A stretch of 64,000 nt of DNA from Endosaccharibacter trunci (lineage in GTDB: Bacteria; Pseudomonadota; Alphaproteobacteria; Acetobacterales; Acetobacteraceae). The position numbers and the translations under genes are program-made. The stretch lies in assembly GCA_024515975.1 (NCBI GenBank), contig JAMSKV010000001.1, positions 512,895 through 576,894 of the forward strand. Direction: 5' to 3'. Under the pieces are notes generated by a model. It did no database searches. It was not told where the DNA came from and was given only the letters and a program-made list of their open reading frames with translations. Below, piece by piece: positions 57,001 to 64,000 of the stretch (position 1 is its first letter; every line of letters begins with the position of its first letter).

Positions 57001-57885
57001 ATGGAACCCAATCCCGCCGGGCTCGATCAGCCGCGGCGTTCCGACGGTGCGAGCGCCAATCGTATCCACCCGAGCGCGATCGTCTCGCCCGGCGCACGGA
57101 TCGCCGGAAACGTCACGATCGGTCCCTTCTGCACGGTCGGCCCCGACGTCAGCATCGGCGAGGGCTCGACCCTGGTGTCGCATGTGGTGGTGGACGGCCA
57201 TACCGAGATCGGCACCGGCGCGACGCTCTACCCGTTCTGCACGATCGGGCTCGCGCCGCAGGATTTGAAGTATCGCGGCGAGCCGACCCGGTGCACGGTC
57301 GGCGCGCGCACCGTGATCCGCGAGAATGTCACCATCCATCGCGGGACGGCGACGGGCGGTGGACTGACCCGCGTCGGCAGCGACTGCCTGATCATGGCCA
57401 ATGCCCATGTTGCGCATGATTGCCTGCTGGGCGACCGCGTCATCATCGTCAACAACGTGGTCATGGGCGGCCATGTGGTGATCGACGACGACGCCCGCGT
57501 GATGGGCTCGGCGGCATTGCACCAGTTCGTGCGGATCGGTCGTGCCGCCATGGTGGGCGGCGTGTGCGGCGTGGAAAGCGACGTGATCCCCTACGGCTCC
57601 GTGCTGGGCAACCGGGCGCGTCTGGTCGGACTGCACTGGATCTGGCTGCGCCGCAATGGCGTCGGCGCGGAGGAGATGCACCGTCTACGCCGCGCGTTCC
57701 GGACGCTCTACCCGCGTCAGACCACCGGCATTCCGGTGTTCGAGGAAAGACTGGCCGCCGTTCGCGCCGAATACGGCGCCGATCCGCGGGTCGCCGAAAT
57801 CCTTGCCTTCATCGACCAGCCCAGCAAGCGCGGCCTCGTGCGTATCGCCACCCGGGGCGGTTCGGAGGAAAGCGAGGGCGCCTAG
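57001..57885 (+). CDS. lpxA: UDP-N-acetylglucosamine acyltransferase
   Basis: First step of lipid A synthesis. 294 residues, longer than the usual about 262 because of an N-terminal extension of about 20 residues. Hexapeptide repeats from residue 22 (IHPSAIVSPGARIAGNVTIG) and the catalytic His in NAHVAHDCLLG; the C-terminal helical part (RNGVGAEEMHRLRRAFR) is typical. ATG at 57001; a longer reading from 56920 is not conserved. Confidence 0.97.
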   Translation: MEPNPAGLDQPRRSDGASANRIHPSAIVSPGARIAGNVTIGPFCTVGPDVSIGEGSTLVSHVVVDGHTEIGTGATLYPFCTIGLAPQDLKYRGEPTRCTVGARTVIRENVTIHRGTATGGGLTRVGSDCLIMANAHVAHDCLLGDRVIIVNNVVMGGHVVIDDDARVMGSAALHQFVRIGRAAMVGGVCGVESDVIPYGSVLGNRARLVGLHWIWLRRNGVGAEEMHRLRRAFRTLYPRQTTGIPVFEERLAAVRAEYGADPRVAEILAFIDQPSKRGLVRIATRGGSEESEGA

Positions 57886-58752
57886 GTGTCCTCGACCGCC
57901 AAGGCTGATGGGGGGGCGCTCGGCATCCTGGCCGGCGGTGGTCCCTTGCCGGGACAGGTGGCCGCCGCCGCCGCCGCGCAAGGCAGGGCGGTGTTCATCG
58001 TCGCCTTTCAGGATTTTGCCGAACCCGACATTGTGGCACCTTGGCCGCACGAGGTGATCCGCCTGGCGGCGGCGGGACGCATCCTGGCAGCGCTGCGGGC
58101 CCATCATTGCAGCGAGCTGGTGCTGATCGGCCCGGTGCGCCGCCCGTCCTTGCGCGACCTGCGGCCGGATGCGGAGGGTACCCGGATCCTGGCCCGGATC
58201 GGCCGCGCTTTGTTCGCGGGCGATGACGGCCTGCTGGCCGCGCTGGTGCGCGTGCTCGGCGAGGAGGGTTTCACCGTTCGCGGTGCGCATGAATTCCTGA
58301 ACGACGGCGTCGGGAAACCCGGACCGCTCGGCCGCCACCGGCCCAACGACCAGGCTCTGTCCGACATCGCCCGCGGCGTGGCGGTGGTGCGTGCCCTGGG
58401 CCAGCTCGATATCGGCCAGGGCTGCGTGGTGCAGGACGGGCTGGTGCTGGCGGTGGAAGCCCTGGAGGGCACCGACCGCATGCTGGAGCGGGCCGGCACG
58501 CTGAGGCAGCCGGGGCAGGGCGGGGTGCTGGTGAAACTGGTGAAGCCGGGACAGGACCGTCGCGCCGATCTGCCCACGATCGGACCGCGCACCGTGCTCG
58601 CCGCGCAGCAAGCCGGGCTGGCAGGGATTGCATTCGAGGCCGGCGGTACCCTTCTCACCGATCCGGACGGCTTGCGCCGCGAAGCGGACCGGTCCGGATT
58701 GTTCGTCGTCGGGATCGACCCGGCGACCTTGTGCGAGAGGCCCCCTGAATGA
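57886..58752 (+). CDS. lpxI: UDP-2,3-diacylglucosamine diphosphatase LpxI
   Basis: Hydrolyses UDP-2,3-diacylglucosamine to lipid X; the alphaproteobacterial replacement of LpxH. The 288-residue product has [14 protein letters not shown] near the start, [24 protein letters not shown] and a C-terminal [20 protein letters not shown] with EAGGTLL. GTG start directly after the lpxA stop. lpxB, often next, is not here. Confidence 0.94.
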   Translation: MSSTAKADGGALGILAGGGPLPGQVAAAAAAQGRAVFIVAFQDFAEPDIVAPWPHEVIRLAAAGRILAALRAHHCSELVLIGPVRRPSLRDLRPDAEGTRILARIGRALFAGDDGLLAALVRVLGEEGFTVRGAHEFLNDGVGKPGPLGRHRPNDQALSDIARGVAVVRALGQLDIGQGCVVQDGLVLAVEALEGTDRMLERAGTLRQPGQGGVLVKLVKPGQDRRADLPTIGPRTVLAAQQAGLAGIAFEAGGTLLTDPDGLRREADRSGLFVVGIDPATLCERPPE

Positions 58753-59138
58753 GTTCCTACCTCCACACCATGGTCCGGGTGCGAAACCTCGAGAACAGCC
58801 TCCGCTTCTATGCGCTGCTGGGCATGCGCGAGCTGCGCCGTCGCGAGGTGCCGGACGGCAAATACACGCTCGTCTTCGTCGGCTATGGCGACAATGCGGC
58901 CGGACAGGCCGAGATCGAGCTGACCTATAATTGGGGCGAGGATGACGGCTACGAGGTCGGCACCGGATTCGGCCATTTCGCCGTGGGCATGCCCGACATC
59001 TACCAGGCGGTGGAGACGGTCCGCGCCGGAGGCGGCAAGGTGACGCGCGAGCCCGGCCCGGTGAAGTTCGGCACCACGGTCATCGCCTTCGTGGAAGATC
59101 CGGACGGCTACAAGATCGAACTGATCCAGCGCGACTGA
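58749..59138 (+). CDS. gloA: Lactoylglutathione lyase (glyoxalase I)
   Basis: Turns the methylglyoxal-glutathione adduct into S-lactoylglutathione. The 129-residue short (nickel-type) form has all four metal ligands: His6, Glu57, His76 and Glu124, in the expected contexts [25 protein letters not shown] and YKIELIQ. Overlaps lpxI by four bases, an unexpected partner for a lipid A gene. Confidence 0.95.
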   Translation: MSSYLHTMVRVRNLENSLRFYALLGMRELRRREVPDGKYTLVFVGYGDNAAGQAEIELTYNWGEDDGYEVGTGFGHFAVGMPDIYQAVETVRAGGGKVTREPGPVKFGTTVIAFVEDPDGYKIELIQRD

Positions 59139-59165
59139 ACAACTGAAGCACTGAACGATGGGGCG

Positions 59166-59187
59166 GGCCGGGTTCGCCGATCCGGCC
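59166..59187. terminator. Hairpin between convergent genes
   Basis: GGCCGG (59166-59171) and CCGGCC (59182-59187) with a ten-base loop, lying exactly between the gloA stop and the stop of the minus-strand gene at 59188. No T-run, so its role as terminator is uncertain. Confidence 0.35.
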
Positions 59188-59577
59188 TCAGCCCTCCCTC
59201 AGGCGAGCCTCGATTCGCTCGATCGTGCCGATCATCGTGTCGGCCGCCCGCCGAACCGTCGCATCCGGGTGGGTGGACAGGCGGTCGGCGTTCAGCAGCA
59301 CCGGGGACAGGGCGCCTCGAAGATCATGTCGCAGTTCGGAGCTTGCCTTCCGGGCCGTGGCGAGCGCCGCTTCGGCATCTGCCGCCCTGAGTTCTGCCTG
59401 GCCACGCCCGATCTCGCCACCGCGCCACGCCAGGAACCCGACCCCCATGGCGATGATGGCCGGAACCAGGGCGCGAATCACGTCCGGAGCCGGAAGGGTC
59501 AGCATGGCCGCCGAAGCGAGCAGAACGGCTCCCCCCAGCACCGGCAGAAAAAGGGTCGGGCGGGAGAGGAAGGTCAT
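59188..59577 (-). CDS. Small membrane protein with histidine-kinase-like H-box, no kinase domain
   Basis: A 129-residue protein of unknown function. Two hydrophobic helices (about 7-28 and 32-51) form a membrane hairpin; a charged helix (RGQAELRAADAEAALATARK, about 58-77) leads to SELRHDLRGALSPVLLNADR (about 80-99). This resembles the dimerisation/phosphoacceptor helix of sensor kinases (HDLR, His84), but the ATP-binding domain is missing and nothing nearby supplies it. It might be a degenerate sensor, an accessory subunit or a chance likeness. Convergent with gloA and divergent from rpmH. Confidence 0.65.
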   Translation of the reverse strand: MTFLSRPTLFLPVLGGAVLLASAAMLTLPAPDVIRALVPAIIAMGVGFLAWRGGEIGRGQAELRAADAEAALATARKASSELRHDLRGALSPVLLNADRLSTHPDATVRRAADTMIGTIERIEARLREG

Positions 59578-59685
59578 TACGGCCCATCATCGGCAAAAGC
59601 GGCGTCCGGCTCAAGCACCGCGATGGGAGGAAAGCGTTCACGGATCGAGAGGCGGAACCGAATCCGCGGTATCGCAAGCGAGTGA

Positions 59686-59715
59686 TTGACCTTTCGGCGT
59701 CCAACCGCCTATAAG
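59686..59715 (+). promoter_or_regulatory. Sigma-70-type promoter of rpmH
   Basis: TTGACC (59686-59691), 18-base spacer, TATAAG (59710-59715). It leaves a leader of about 95 bases before rpmH. Strong match for a ribosomal protein promoter. Confidence 0.7.
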
Positions 59716-59815
59716 CCGCCGCTCCGGAGGCAGCCGTGCAAGCGGCGGGCTTCCGTCCTCCGTGTTTTCCGGTCCGTGCCGTGTTGCCGGACCTTCCGTT
59801 CAGGAGAGTGCAGCC

Positions 59816-59950
59816 GTGAAGCGCACCTATCAACCGTCCAAGCTGGTCCGCAAGCGGCGCCATGGTTTCCGCGCCCGCATGGCCACCGTCGGCGGCCGCA
59901 ACGTGCTGGCCTCGCGCCGTGCCAAGGGCCGCAAGAAGCTCTCCGCCTGA
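59816..59950 (+). CDS. rpmH: Large ribosomal subunit protein bL34
   Basis: A 44-residue, very basic ribosomal protein. [20 protein letters not shown] and [11 protein letters not shown] match bL34 throughout. GTG start at 59816 after caggaga. First of the rpmH-rnpA-yidD-yidC group. Confidence 0.98.
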   Translation: MKRTYQPSKLVRKRRHGFRARMATVGGRNVLASRRAKGRKKLSA

Positions 59951-59975
59951 ACCGACGGACCGGGAACGCCGGACC

Positions 59976-60347
59976 ATGGCGTCTCCCGGCATACGCCTGA
60001 AGCGGCGCGCCGAGTTCCTGCGCGTCGCAGCCAAGGGCGCGAAGGCGCCCATGCCCGGCATGGTGCTGCAATGCCTCCCCAGGGAGGATGACTCGCCCGC
60101 GCGGCTCGGCTTCACCGTCACTAAGAAGGTCGGCAATTCGGTGGTCCGCAACCGGACGCGGCGCAAGCTGCGCGAGGCGGCGCGCCTGTTGCTGCGCGAC
60201 CGCGCGTTGGCGGGCGAGCCGATCACCGGCATGGATCTGGTGCTGATCGGCCGCGACGGCACGCGCAGGCGTTCCTTGCCGGCGCTGATGGACGACCTCG
60301 ACCGGGCGATCAAGCGCGCGTCTCGCGCCGCCGCCTCCAGGCCATGA
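59976..60347 (+). CDS. rnpA: Ribonuclease P protein component
   Basis: Protein subunit of RNase P, which trims tRNA 5' ends. The 123-residue product has [35 protein letters not shown] (the RNR motif) and a basic C-terminus. ATG at 59976; overlaps yidD by four bases. Confidence 0.96.
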   Translation: MASPGIRLKRRAEFLRVAAKGAKAPMPGMVLQCLPREDDSPARLGFTVTKKVGNSVVRNRTRRKLREAARLLLRDRALAGEPITGMDLVLIGRDGTRRRSLPALMDDLDRAIKRASRAAASRP

Positions 60348-60577
60348 TCCTCCGCACGTTGCTGCGCGCGCCGATCCGTTTCTATCAGCTTTTCCTGAGC
60401 CCTCTGACCGGCCGCAATTGCCGTTTCGAGCCGTCCTGCTCGCATTATGCGATGGAGGCGATCGAGGTTCATGGCCCGGTTCGCGGGCTGGGGCTTGCGT
60501 TCCGGCGTATCCTGCGCTGCAACCCCTGGCATCCGGGCGGCTACGATCCGGTTCCGCCTTCCCGATCGACCCTTTGA
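60344..60577 (+). CDS. yidD: Membrane protein insertion efficiency factor YidD
   Basis: Small amphipathic membrane-associated protein (77 residues) that helps YidC. Motifs: [20 protein letters not shown], the Cys-x-Ser-His ([10 protein letters not shown]) and [13 protein letters not shown]. Starts within the last bases of rnpA. Confidence 0.96.
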   Translation: MILRTLLRAPIRFYQLFLSPLTGRNCRFEPSCSHYAMEAIEVHGPVRGLGLAFRRILRCNPWHPGGYDPVPPSRSTL

Positions 60578-60599
60578 GCTGAGAACGGTCCGCCCGCTG

Positions 60600-62363
60600 A
60601 TGGACACCAAACGCCTCCTGATCGCGTTCGCGCTGTCGTTCGCCATCATTCTCGGTTTCGAGAAGCTGATGCCGCAGCAGAACCACCAGGCGCTGCGCCA
60701 CGAGGCTGCCAGCTCCACCCAGGCCACGCCGCCCGGACAGGCGCCGAAACCCGGCACCGATCCGGCAGCACCTGGCACGCAGCCTGTCGCCATCGCGCCA
60801 CCAGGACCGGAGCACCGGCTGCCGATCGACGCCGACAGCGTGCACGGCTCCATCAACCTCGTGGGCGCGCGGTTCGACGATCTGCTGCTGCGCGGCTATC
60901 ACGAGACGGTAAAGCCCGGCAGCCCGGAAGTGCGGGTGCTGGAGCCGGCGGACAAGCCGCAGCCCAACCTGATCCAGCTCGGATGGAGCGCCGTGGGCGA
61001 TGCCCGGGTGCCGGGCAACGACACGCTCTGGACCGCCGACAAGGACCGGCTCACGCCGGAAAGCCCGGTGACCCTGTCCTGGGACAACGGCGCCGGTCTG
61101 GTGTTCCACCTGCTCGTCTCGGTCGACAAGAACTTCATGTTCACCGTGAAGCAGAGCGTCGAGAACCATGGCGCGCAGCCGGTCTCGCTGTTCCCGTGGT
61201 CGCGGGTGAGCCGCTCCTATACCCCCGTCGTGACCGGGGGTTATCTCGTGCATGAAGGTCCGATCGCGGTCACCGGCGGCCGTCTGGAGGAGATGTCCTA
61301 CTCCACGCTGCGCGAACGGTCCGCGGATCATGGCGGCACGGCCTGGAGTTCGCCGCAGACGGCAGGCGACCAGGGCGCCTGGGCCGGTATCACCGACAAG
61401 TACTGGCTGACGGCGCTGTTGCCGGACCGCAAGGACGCCGTCACCGCCGCCTATCGCTATCTGCCGAACGAAGGCGCCGGAACCTACCAGGCCGATTTCG
61501 TCACCCAGCAGCCGATCAGCGTGCCGGCCGGCGGCGAGGCCGCGGTGGAAACCCGTCTCTTCGCCGGAGCCAAGGTGGTTCACCTGTTGAACGCCTATGA
61601 GCGCGAGTTCCACGCCCAGGATTTCTGGAAGGCGGTGGATTTCGGCTGGTTCGCGTTCCTCACCAAGCCGATCTTCTATGTGCTCGACTGGCTGAATACG
61701 GCACTGGGCAATTTCGGCGTGGCGCTGCTGGTGTTCACCCTCATCGTGAAGACGCTGTTCTTCCCGCTGGCGGTGAAGCAGTTCCGCTCCATGGCCAAGA
61801 TGAAGCTGCTCGCACCGAAGATGCAGGCCGTGCGCGAACGCCATAAGGGCGATCCGATGGCGATGAACCAGGAGATGATGGCGCTCTACCGTCAGGAAGG
61901 CGCCAATCCTGCCGCGGGCTGCCTGCCGATGCTGGTGCAGGTTCCGGTGTTCTGGTGCCTCTACAAGGATCTGCTGGTCACGATCGAGATGCGCCAGGCG
62001 CCGTTCTTCGGCTGGATCAAGGATCTGTCCGAGCCCGATCCCACCAATGTCTTCAACCTGTTCGGGCTGTTGCCGTTCGACCCGACCAGGCTGACGCCCT
62101 TCCTGCATCTGGGCGTCTGGCCACTGATCCTGGGCGGCACCATGCTGCTGATGCAGCGGATGAACCCGCCGCCGGCCGATCCGGCCCAGGCGCGCCTGTT
62201 CCAGATCATGCCGCTGATCTTCACCTTCGTGCTGGCGCGCCAGCCGGCCGGTCTGGTGATCTATTATTGCGGCAACAACCTGCTGACCGTCGCCCAGCAA
62301 TGGGTGATCCAGCGCCGGACCCGTCTGGGCAAGACGCCGCAGGCCAGCGTGGTGAGCAGTTGA
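60600..62363 (+). CDS. yidC: Membrane protein insertase YidC
   Basis: Inserts and folds inner-membrane proteins, alone or with SecYEG. The 587-residue protein has the N-terminal helix (MDTKRLLIAFALSFAIILGF), a large periplasmic beta domain (about 60-345), then five core helices including LVFTLIVKTLFFPLAVKQFR, GCLPMLVQVPVFWCLYK and the C-terminal VIYYCGNNLLTVAQQWVIQR. ATG at 60600; its stop overlaps engB by four bases. Confidence 0.98.
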   Translation: MDTKRLLIAFALSFAIILGFEKLMPQQNHQALRHEAASSTQATPPGQAPKPGTDPAAPGTQPVAIAPPGPEHRLPIDADSVHGSINLVGARFDDLLLRGYHETVKPGSPEVRVLEPADKPQPNLIQLGWSAVGDARVPGNDTLWTADKDRLTPESPVTLSWDNGAGLVFHLLVSVDKNFMFTVKQSVENHGAQPVSLFPWSRVSRSYTPVVTGGYLVHEGPIAVTGGRLEEMSYSTLRERSADHGGTAWSSPQTAGDQGAWAGITDKYWLTALLPDRKDAVTAAYRYLPNEGAGTYQADFVTQQPISVPAGGEAAVETRLFAGAKVVHLLNAYEREFHAQDFWKAVDFGWFAFLTKPIFYVLDWLNTALGNFGVALLVFTLIVKTLFFPLAVKQFRSMAKMKLLAPKMQAVRERHKGDPMAMNQEMMALYRQEGANPAAGCLPMLVQVPVFWCLYKDLLVTIEMRQAPFFGWIKDLSEPDPTNVFNLFGLLPFDPTRLTPFLHLGVWPLILGGTMLLMQRMNPPPADPAQARLFQIMPLIFTFVLARQPAGLVIYYCGNNLLTVAQQWVIQRRTRLGKTPQASVVSS

Positions 62364-63049
62364 GCGGCCCGCTGAGTGGCCCGGGCGACGCCTTCGTCCC
62401 GGACGCGCCGAGTGCGGAGGAGCAGGCGGCGCGGATCGAGCAGGGCAGGCTGCTGTTCGCCGGCGAGTCGCGTTTCTTCTATGCGGCGCAGCGGATCGAC
62501 CAGCTACCCGATCCCGATCTGGGTGAAATCGCTTTTGCCGGGCGGTCCAATGTCGGCAAGTCGAGCCTGATCAATGCACTGACCGGTCATCGCGCGCTGG
62601 CACGCGCATCGTCCGAGCCGGGCCGCACCAAGCAGCTCAACTTCTTCTCCGTGGCCGGCCGTCTCACGCTGGTGGACATGCCCGGCTATGGCTACGCCAA
62701 GGCCAACCGGCAGGTGAAGGAGGATTGGCAGGGGTTGATGTTCGATTTCCTGCGCGGCCGACCAACTTTGCGTCGCGTCGTGCTGCTGCTCGACAGCCGG
62801 ATCGAGCTGAAGGAGAACGATCGCGAGGCGATGACGCTGCTGAACCGCGCCGCTGTCATCTTCCAGATCGTGCTGACGAAATGCGACGTGCCGAAGCCGG
62901 GCGCGCTGGCGGCTAAGCTGGCGGAAACCGAGGCGCTGGCCCGCACCTACGCCGCCGCCTATCCGGTTGTTCTGTGCACCAGCAGCGGCACCGGCGCCGG
63001 GATACCGGAGCTTCGCGCCTCGCTCGCGGAACTTGCGCCTGCCGCGTGA
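62360..63049 (+). CDS. engB: Ribosome biogenesis GTP-binding protein EngB/YihA
   Basis: GTPase for large ribosomal subunit assembly. The 229-residue product has [14 protein letters not shown] (G1), [10 protein letters not shown] (G3), [10 protein letters not shown] (G4) and TSSGTGAGI (G5). Starts with TTG at 62360 overlapping yidC's stop; the first about 40 residues are a non-conserved extension. Confidence 0.95.
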   Translation: MSGPLSGPGDAFVPDAPSAEEQAARIEQGRLLFAGESRFFYAAQRIDQLPDPDLGEIAFAGRSNVGKSSLINALTGHRALARASSEPGRTKQLNFFSVAGRLTLVDMPGYGYAKANRQVKEDWQGLMFDFLRGRPTLRRVVLLLDSRIELKENDREAMTLLNRAAVIFQIVLTKCDVPKPGALAAKLAETEALARTYAAAYPVVLCTSSGTGAGIPELRASLAELAPAA

Positions 63050-63098
63050 AGCCTGCCCTGATACCCGCCAGACCGGACCTGTTCGCGAGGAGCCTGCC

Positions 63099-64000
63099 AT
63101 GAGCCTGAGTGACGACGATCTTCGCAAGGCGCGCGAACAGGCGTCCGTCCTGGCCGACGCTCTGCCGTTCCTGCGTCGCTACGCCGGCGACACCATCGTC
63201 ATCAAGTATGGCGGCCACGCGATGGGCGATTCGACCCTGGCCGACGCATTCGGCCATGACGTCGCGCTGCTGAAGCTGGTCGGCGTGAACCCGGTGGTGG
63301 TGCATGGCGGCGGCCCGCAGATCAACAGCATGCTGGACCGTCTGCAGATCAAGTCGTCCTTCGTCGACGGCTTGCGCATTACCGATGCCGCCATGGTCGA
63401 CGTGATCGAGATGGTTCTGTCCGGTTCGGTCAACAAGCAGGTGGCGGCGCTGATCAATCGTGCCGGCGCATTGGCGGCAGGGATCTCCGGCAAGGATGGC
63501 GGCATGATCCGCGCCACCAAGCTGACGCGGACCGTGCGCGACCCGGACAGTCATATCGAGCGTGCCCTGGATCTGGGCTTTGTCGGCCAGCCTTCCGCGA
63601 TCGATACGCGCATCCTGTACGCGCTGTCTGGCTCGGGCGTGATCCCGGTCATCGCGCCGGTCGGCGTCGGCGAGGACGGTCAAACCTACAACATCAATGC
63701 CGACACCGCCGCCGGCGCGGTGGCGGGAGCCTTGAACGCGACGCGTTTGCTGATGCTGACCGACGTGCCCGGTGTTCTGGACGAGAACAAGCAGCTGATT
63801 CCCGAATTGTCGGCTGAGGAGGCACGGCGCGGCATTGCCAGCGGAATGATCTCGGGCGGGATGATCCCGAAAGTGGAAACCTGCCTCGATGCCGTGAAGG
63901 CCGGGGCGCGTGCTGCCGTGATCCTGGATGGACGCGTGCCCCATGCGTGCCTTCTGGAGCTGTTCACTTCAGGCGGCCCTGGAACGCTGATCCGCGCCGC
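63099..64000 (+). CDS. argB: Acetylglutamate kinase (runs off right edge)
   Basis: Phosphorylates N-acetylglutamate in arginine synthesis. About 300 residues visible; only the last few are outside. Motifs: [53 protein letters not shown] and [19 protein letters not shown]. The ATG at 63099 has a gaggag site (63087-63092). Follows engB by 49 bases, a common order in alphaproteobacteria. Confidence 0.97.
   Translation, partial: MSLSDDDLRKAREQASVLADALPFLRRYAGDTIVIKYGGHAMGDSTLADAFGHDVALLKLVGVNPVVVHGGGPQINSMLDRLQIKSSFVDGLRITDAAMVDVIEMVLSGSVNKQVAALINRAGALAAGISGKDGGMIRATKLTRTVRDPDSHIERALDLGFVGQPSAIDTRILYALSGSGVIPVIAPVGVGEDGQTYNINADTAAGAVAGALNATRLLMLTDVPGVLDENKQLIPELSAEEARRGIASGMISGGMIPKVETCLDAVKAGARAAVILDGRVPHACLLELFTSGGPGTLIRA

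Overview
The window is 64 kb of GC-rich, densely coding chromosome from an alphaproteobacterium, most likely a member of the Acetobacteraceae. This rests on gene order and protein features: a pyruvate dehydrogenase E1 beta with its own lipoyl domain, trpE next to a ppiD-type foldase, the lepB-rnc-era and pyrH-frr-uppS-cdsA-dxr-rseP-bamA-skp-lpxD-fabZ-lpxA-lpxI clusters, and rpmH-rnpA-yidD-yidC-engB. Species-level assignment is not possible by reading alone. No rRNA, tRNA, CRISPR array, insertion sequence or prophage was seen. Two genes run off the ends: pyrG on the left and argB on the right.

Layout. 1-3499 (minus strand): tpiA, secG, an amine-oxidase-like flavoprotein and pyrG. 3659-10888: ppiD, trpE, then a divergent ohrR/ohr peroxide-resistance pair that splits the tryptophan genes, then trpG, trpD and trpC. 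11070-21016: pdhA, pdhB, pdhC, lpdA, two poorly characterised exported-protein genes (a DUF3142 protein and a CGPFFP protein), lipA and a COQ10/RatA-type START protein. 21179-23274: a small His-rich exported protein, a terminator, a cobalamin riboswitch controlling cbtB-cbtA, and an exported EF-hand protein. 23302-26338 (minus): cinA-type amidase, pgpA and a soluble-lytic-transglycosylase-like lipoprotein. 26506-29093: dapA, smpB and a catalase-related protein. 29212-34404 (minus): exported amidohydrolase and Tat-exported nucleoside hydrolase, family 5 uracil-DNA glycosylase, and a CPA1 antiporter. 34464-38509: folK, an SGNH hydrolase (minus), and a sulfide:quinone oxidoreductase plus metallo-beta-lactamase-fold persulfide-dioxygenase-like pair. 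38610-44991: rpoZ, RelA/SpoT homologue, acpS, lepB, rnc, era and a DUF1348 gene. 45117-59138: the translation/envelope supercluster, interrupted by a RES-Xre toxin-antitoxin pair between dxr and rseP and ending in lpxI-gloA. 59188-64000: a small membrane protein with a histidine-kinase-like H-box, then rpmH, rnpA, yidD, yidC, engB and argB.

How the genes work together. Most of the window is housekeeping: central carbon entry (PDH complex plus the enzyme that makes its lipoyl cofactor), tryptophan and lysine synthesis, translation, and building of the outer membrane and lipid A. Accessory material is inserted as short modules at operon joints: ohrR/ohr inside trp, RES-Xre inside the envelope cluster, the DUF3142/CGPFFP pair between lpdA and lipA, and the sulfide module. 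The clearest cis-regulatory elements are a palindromic OhrR operator pair, a cobalamin riboswitch upstream of cbtBA, a perfect inverted repeat wrapped around the -10 box of the RES-Xre operon, and a good sigma-70 promoter before rpmH.

I found no clearly new multi-gene defence or mobile system. The best candidates for undescribed biology are the DUF3142/CGPFFP exported pair, the membrane-anchored H-box protein at 59188-59577, and the coupled periplasmic nucleoside hydrolase/amidohydrolase pair. Two genes (DUF3142 at 16443 and DUF1348 at 44437) have no ordinary start codon where the protein seems to begin.
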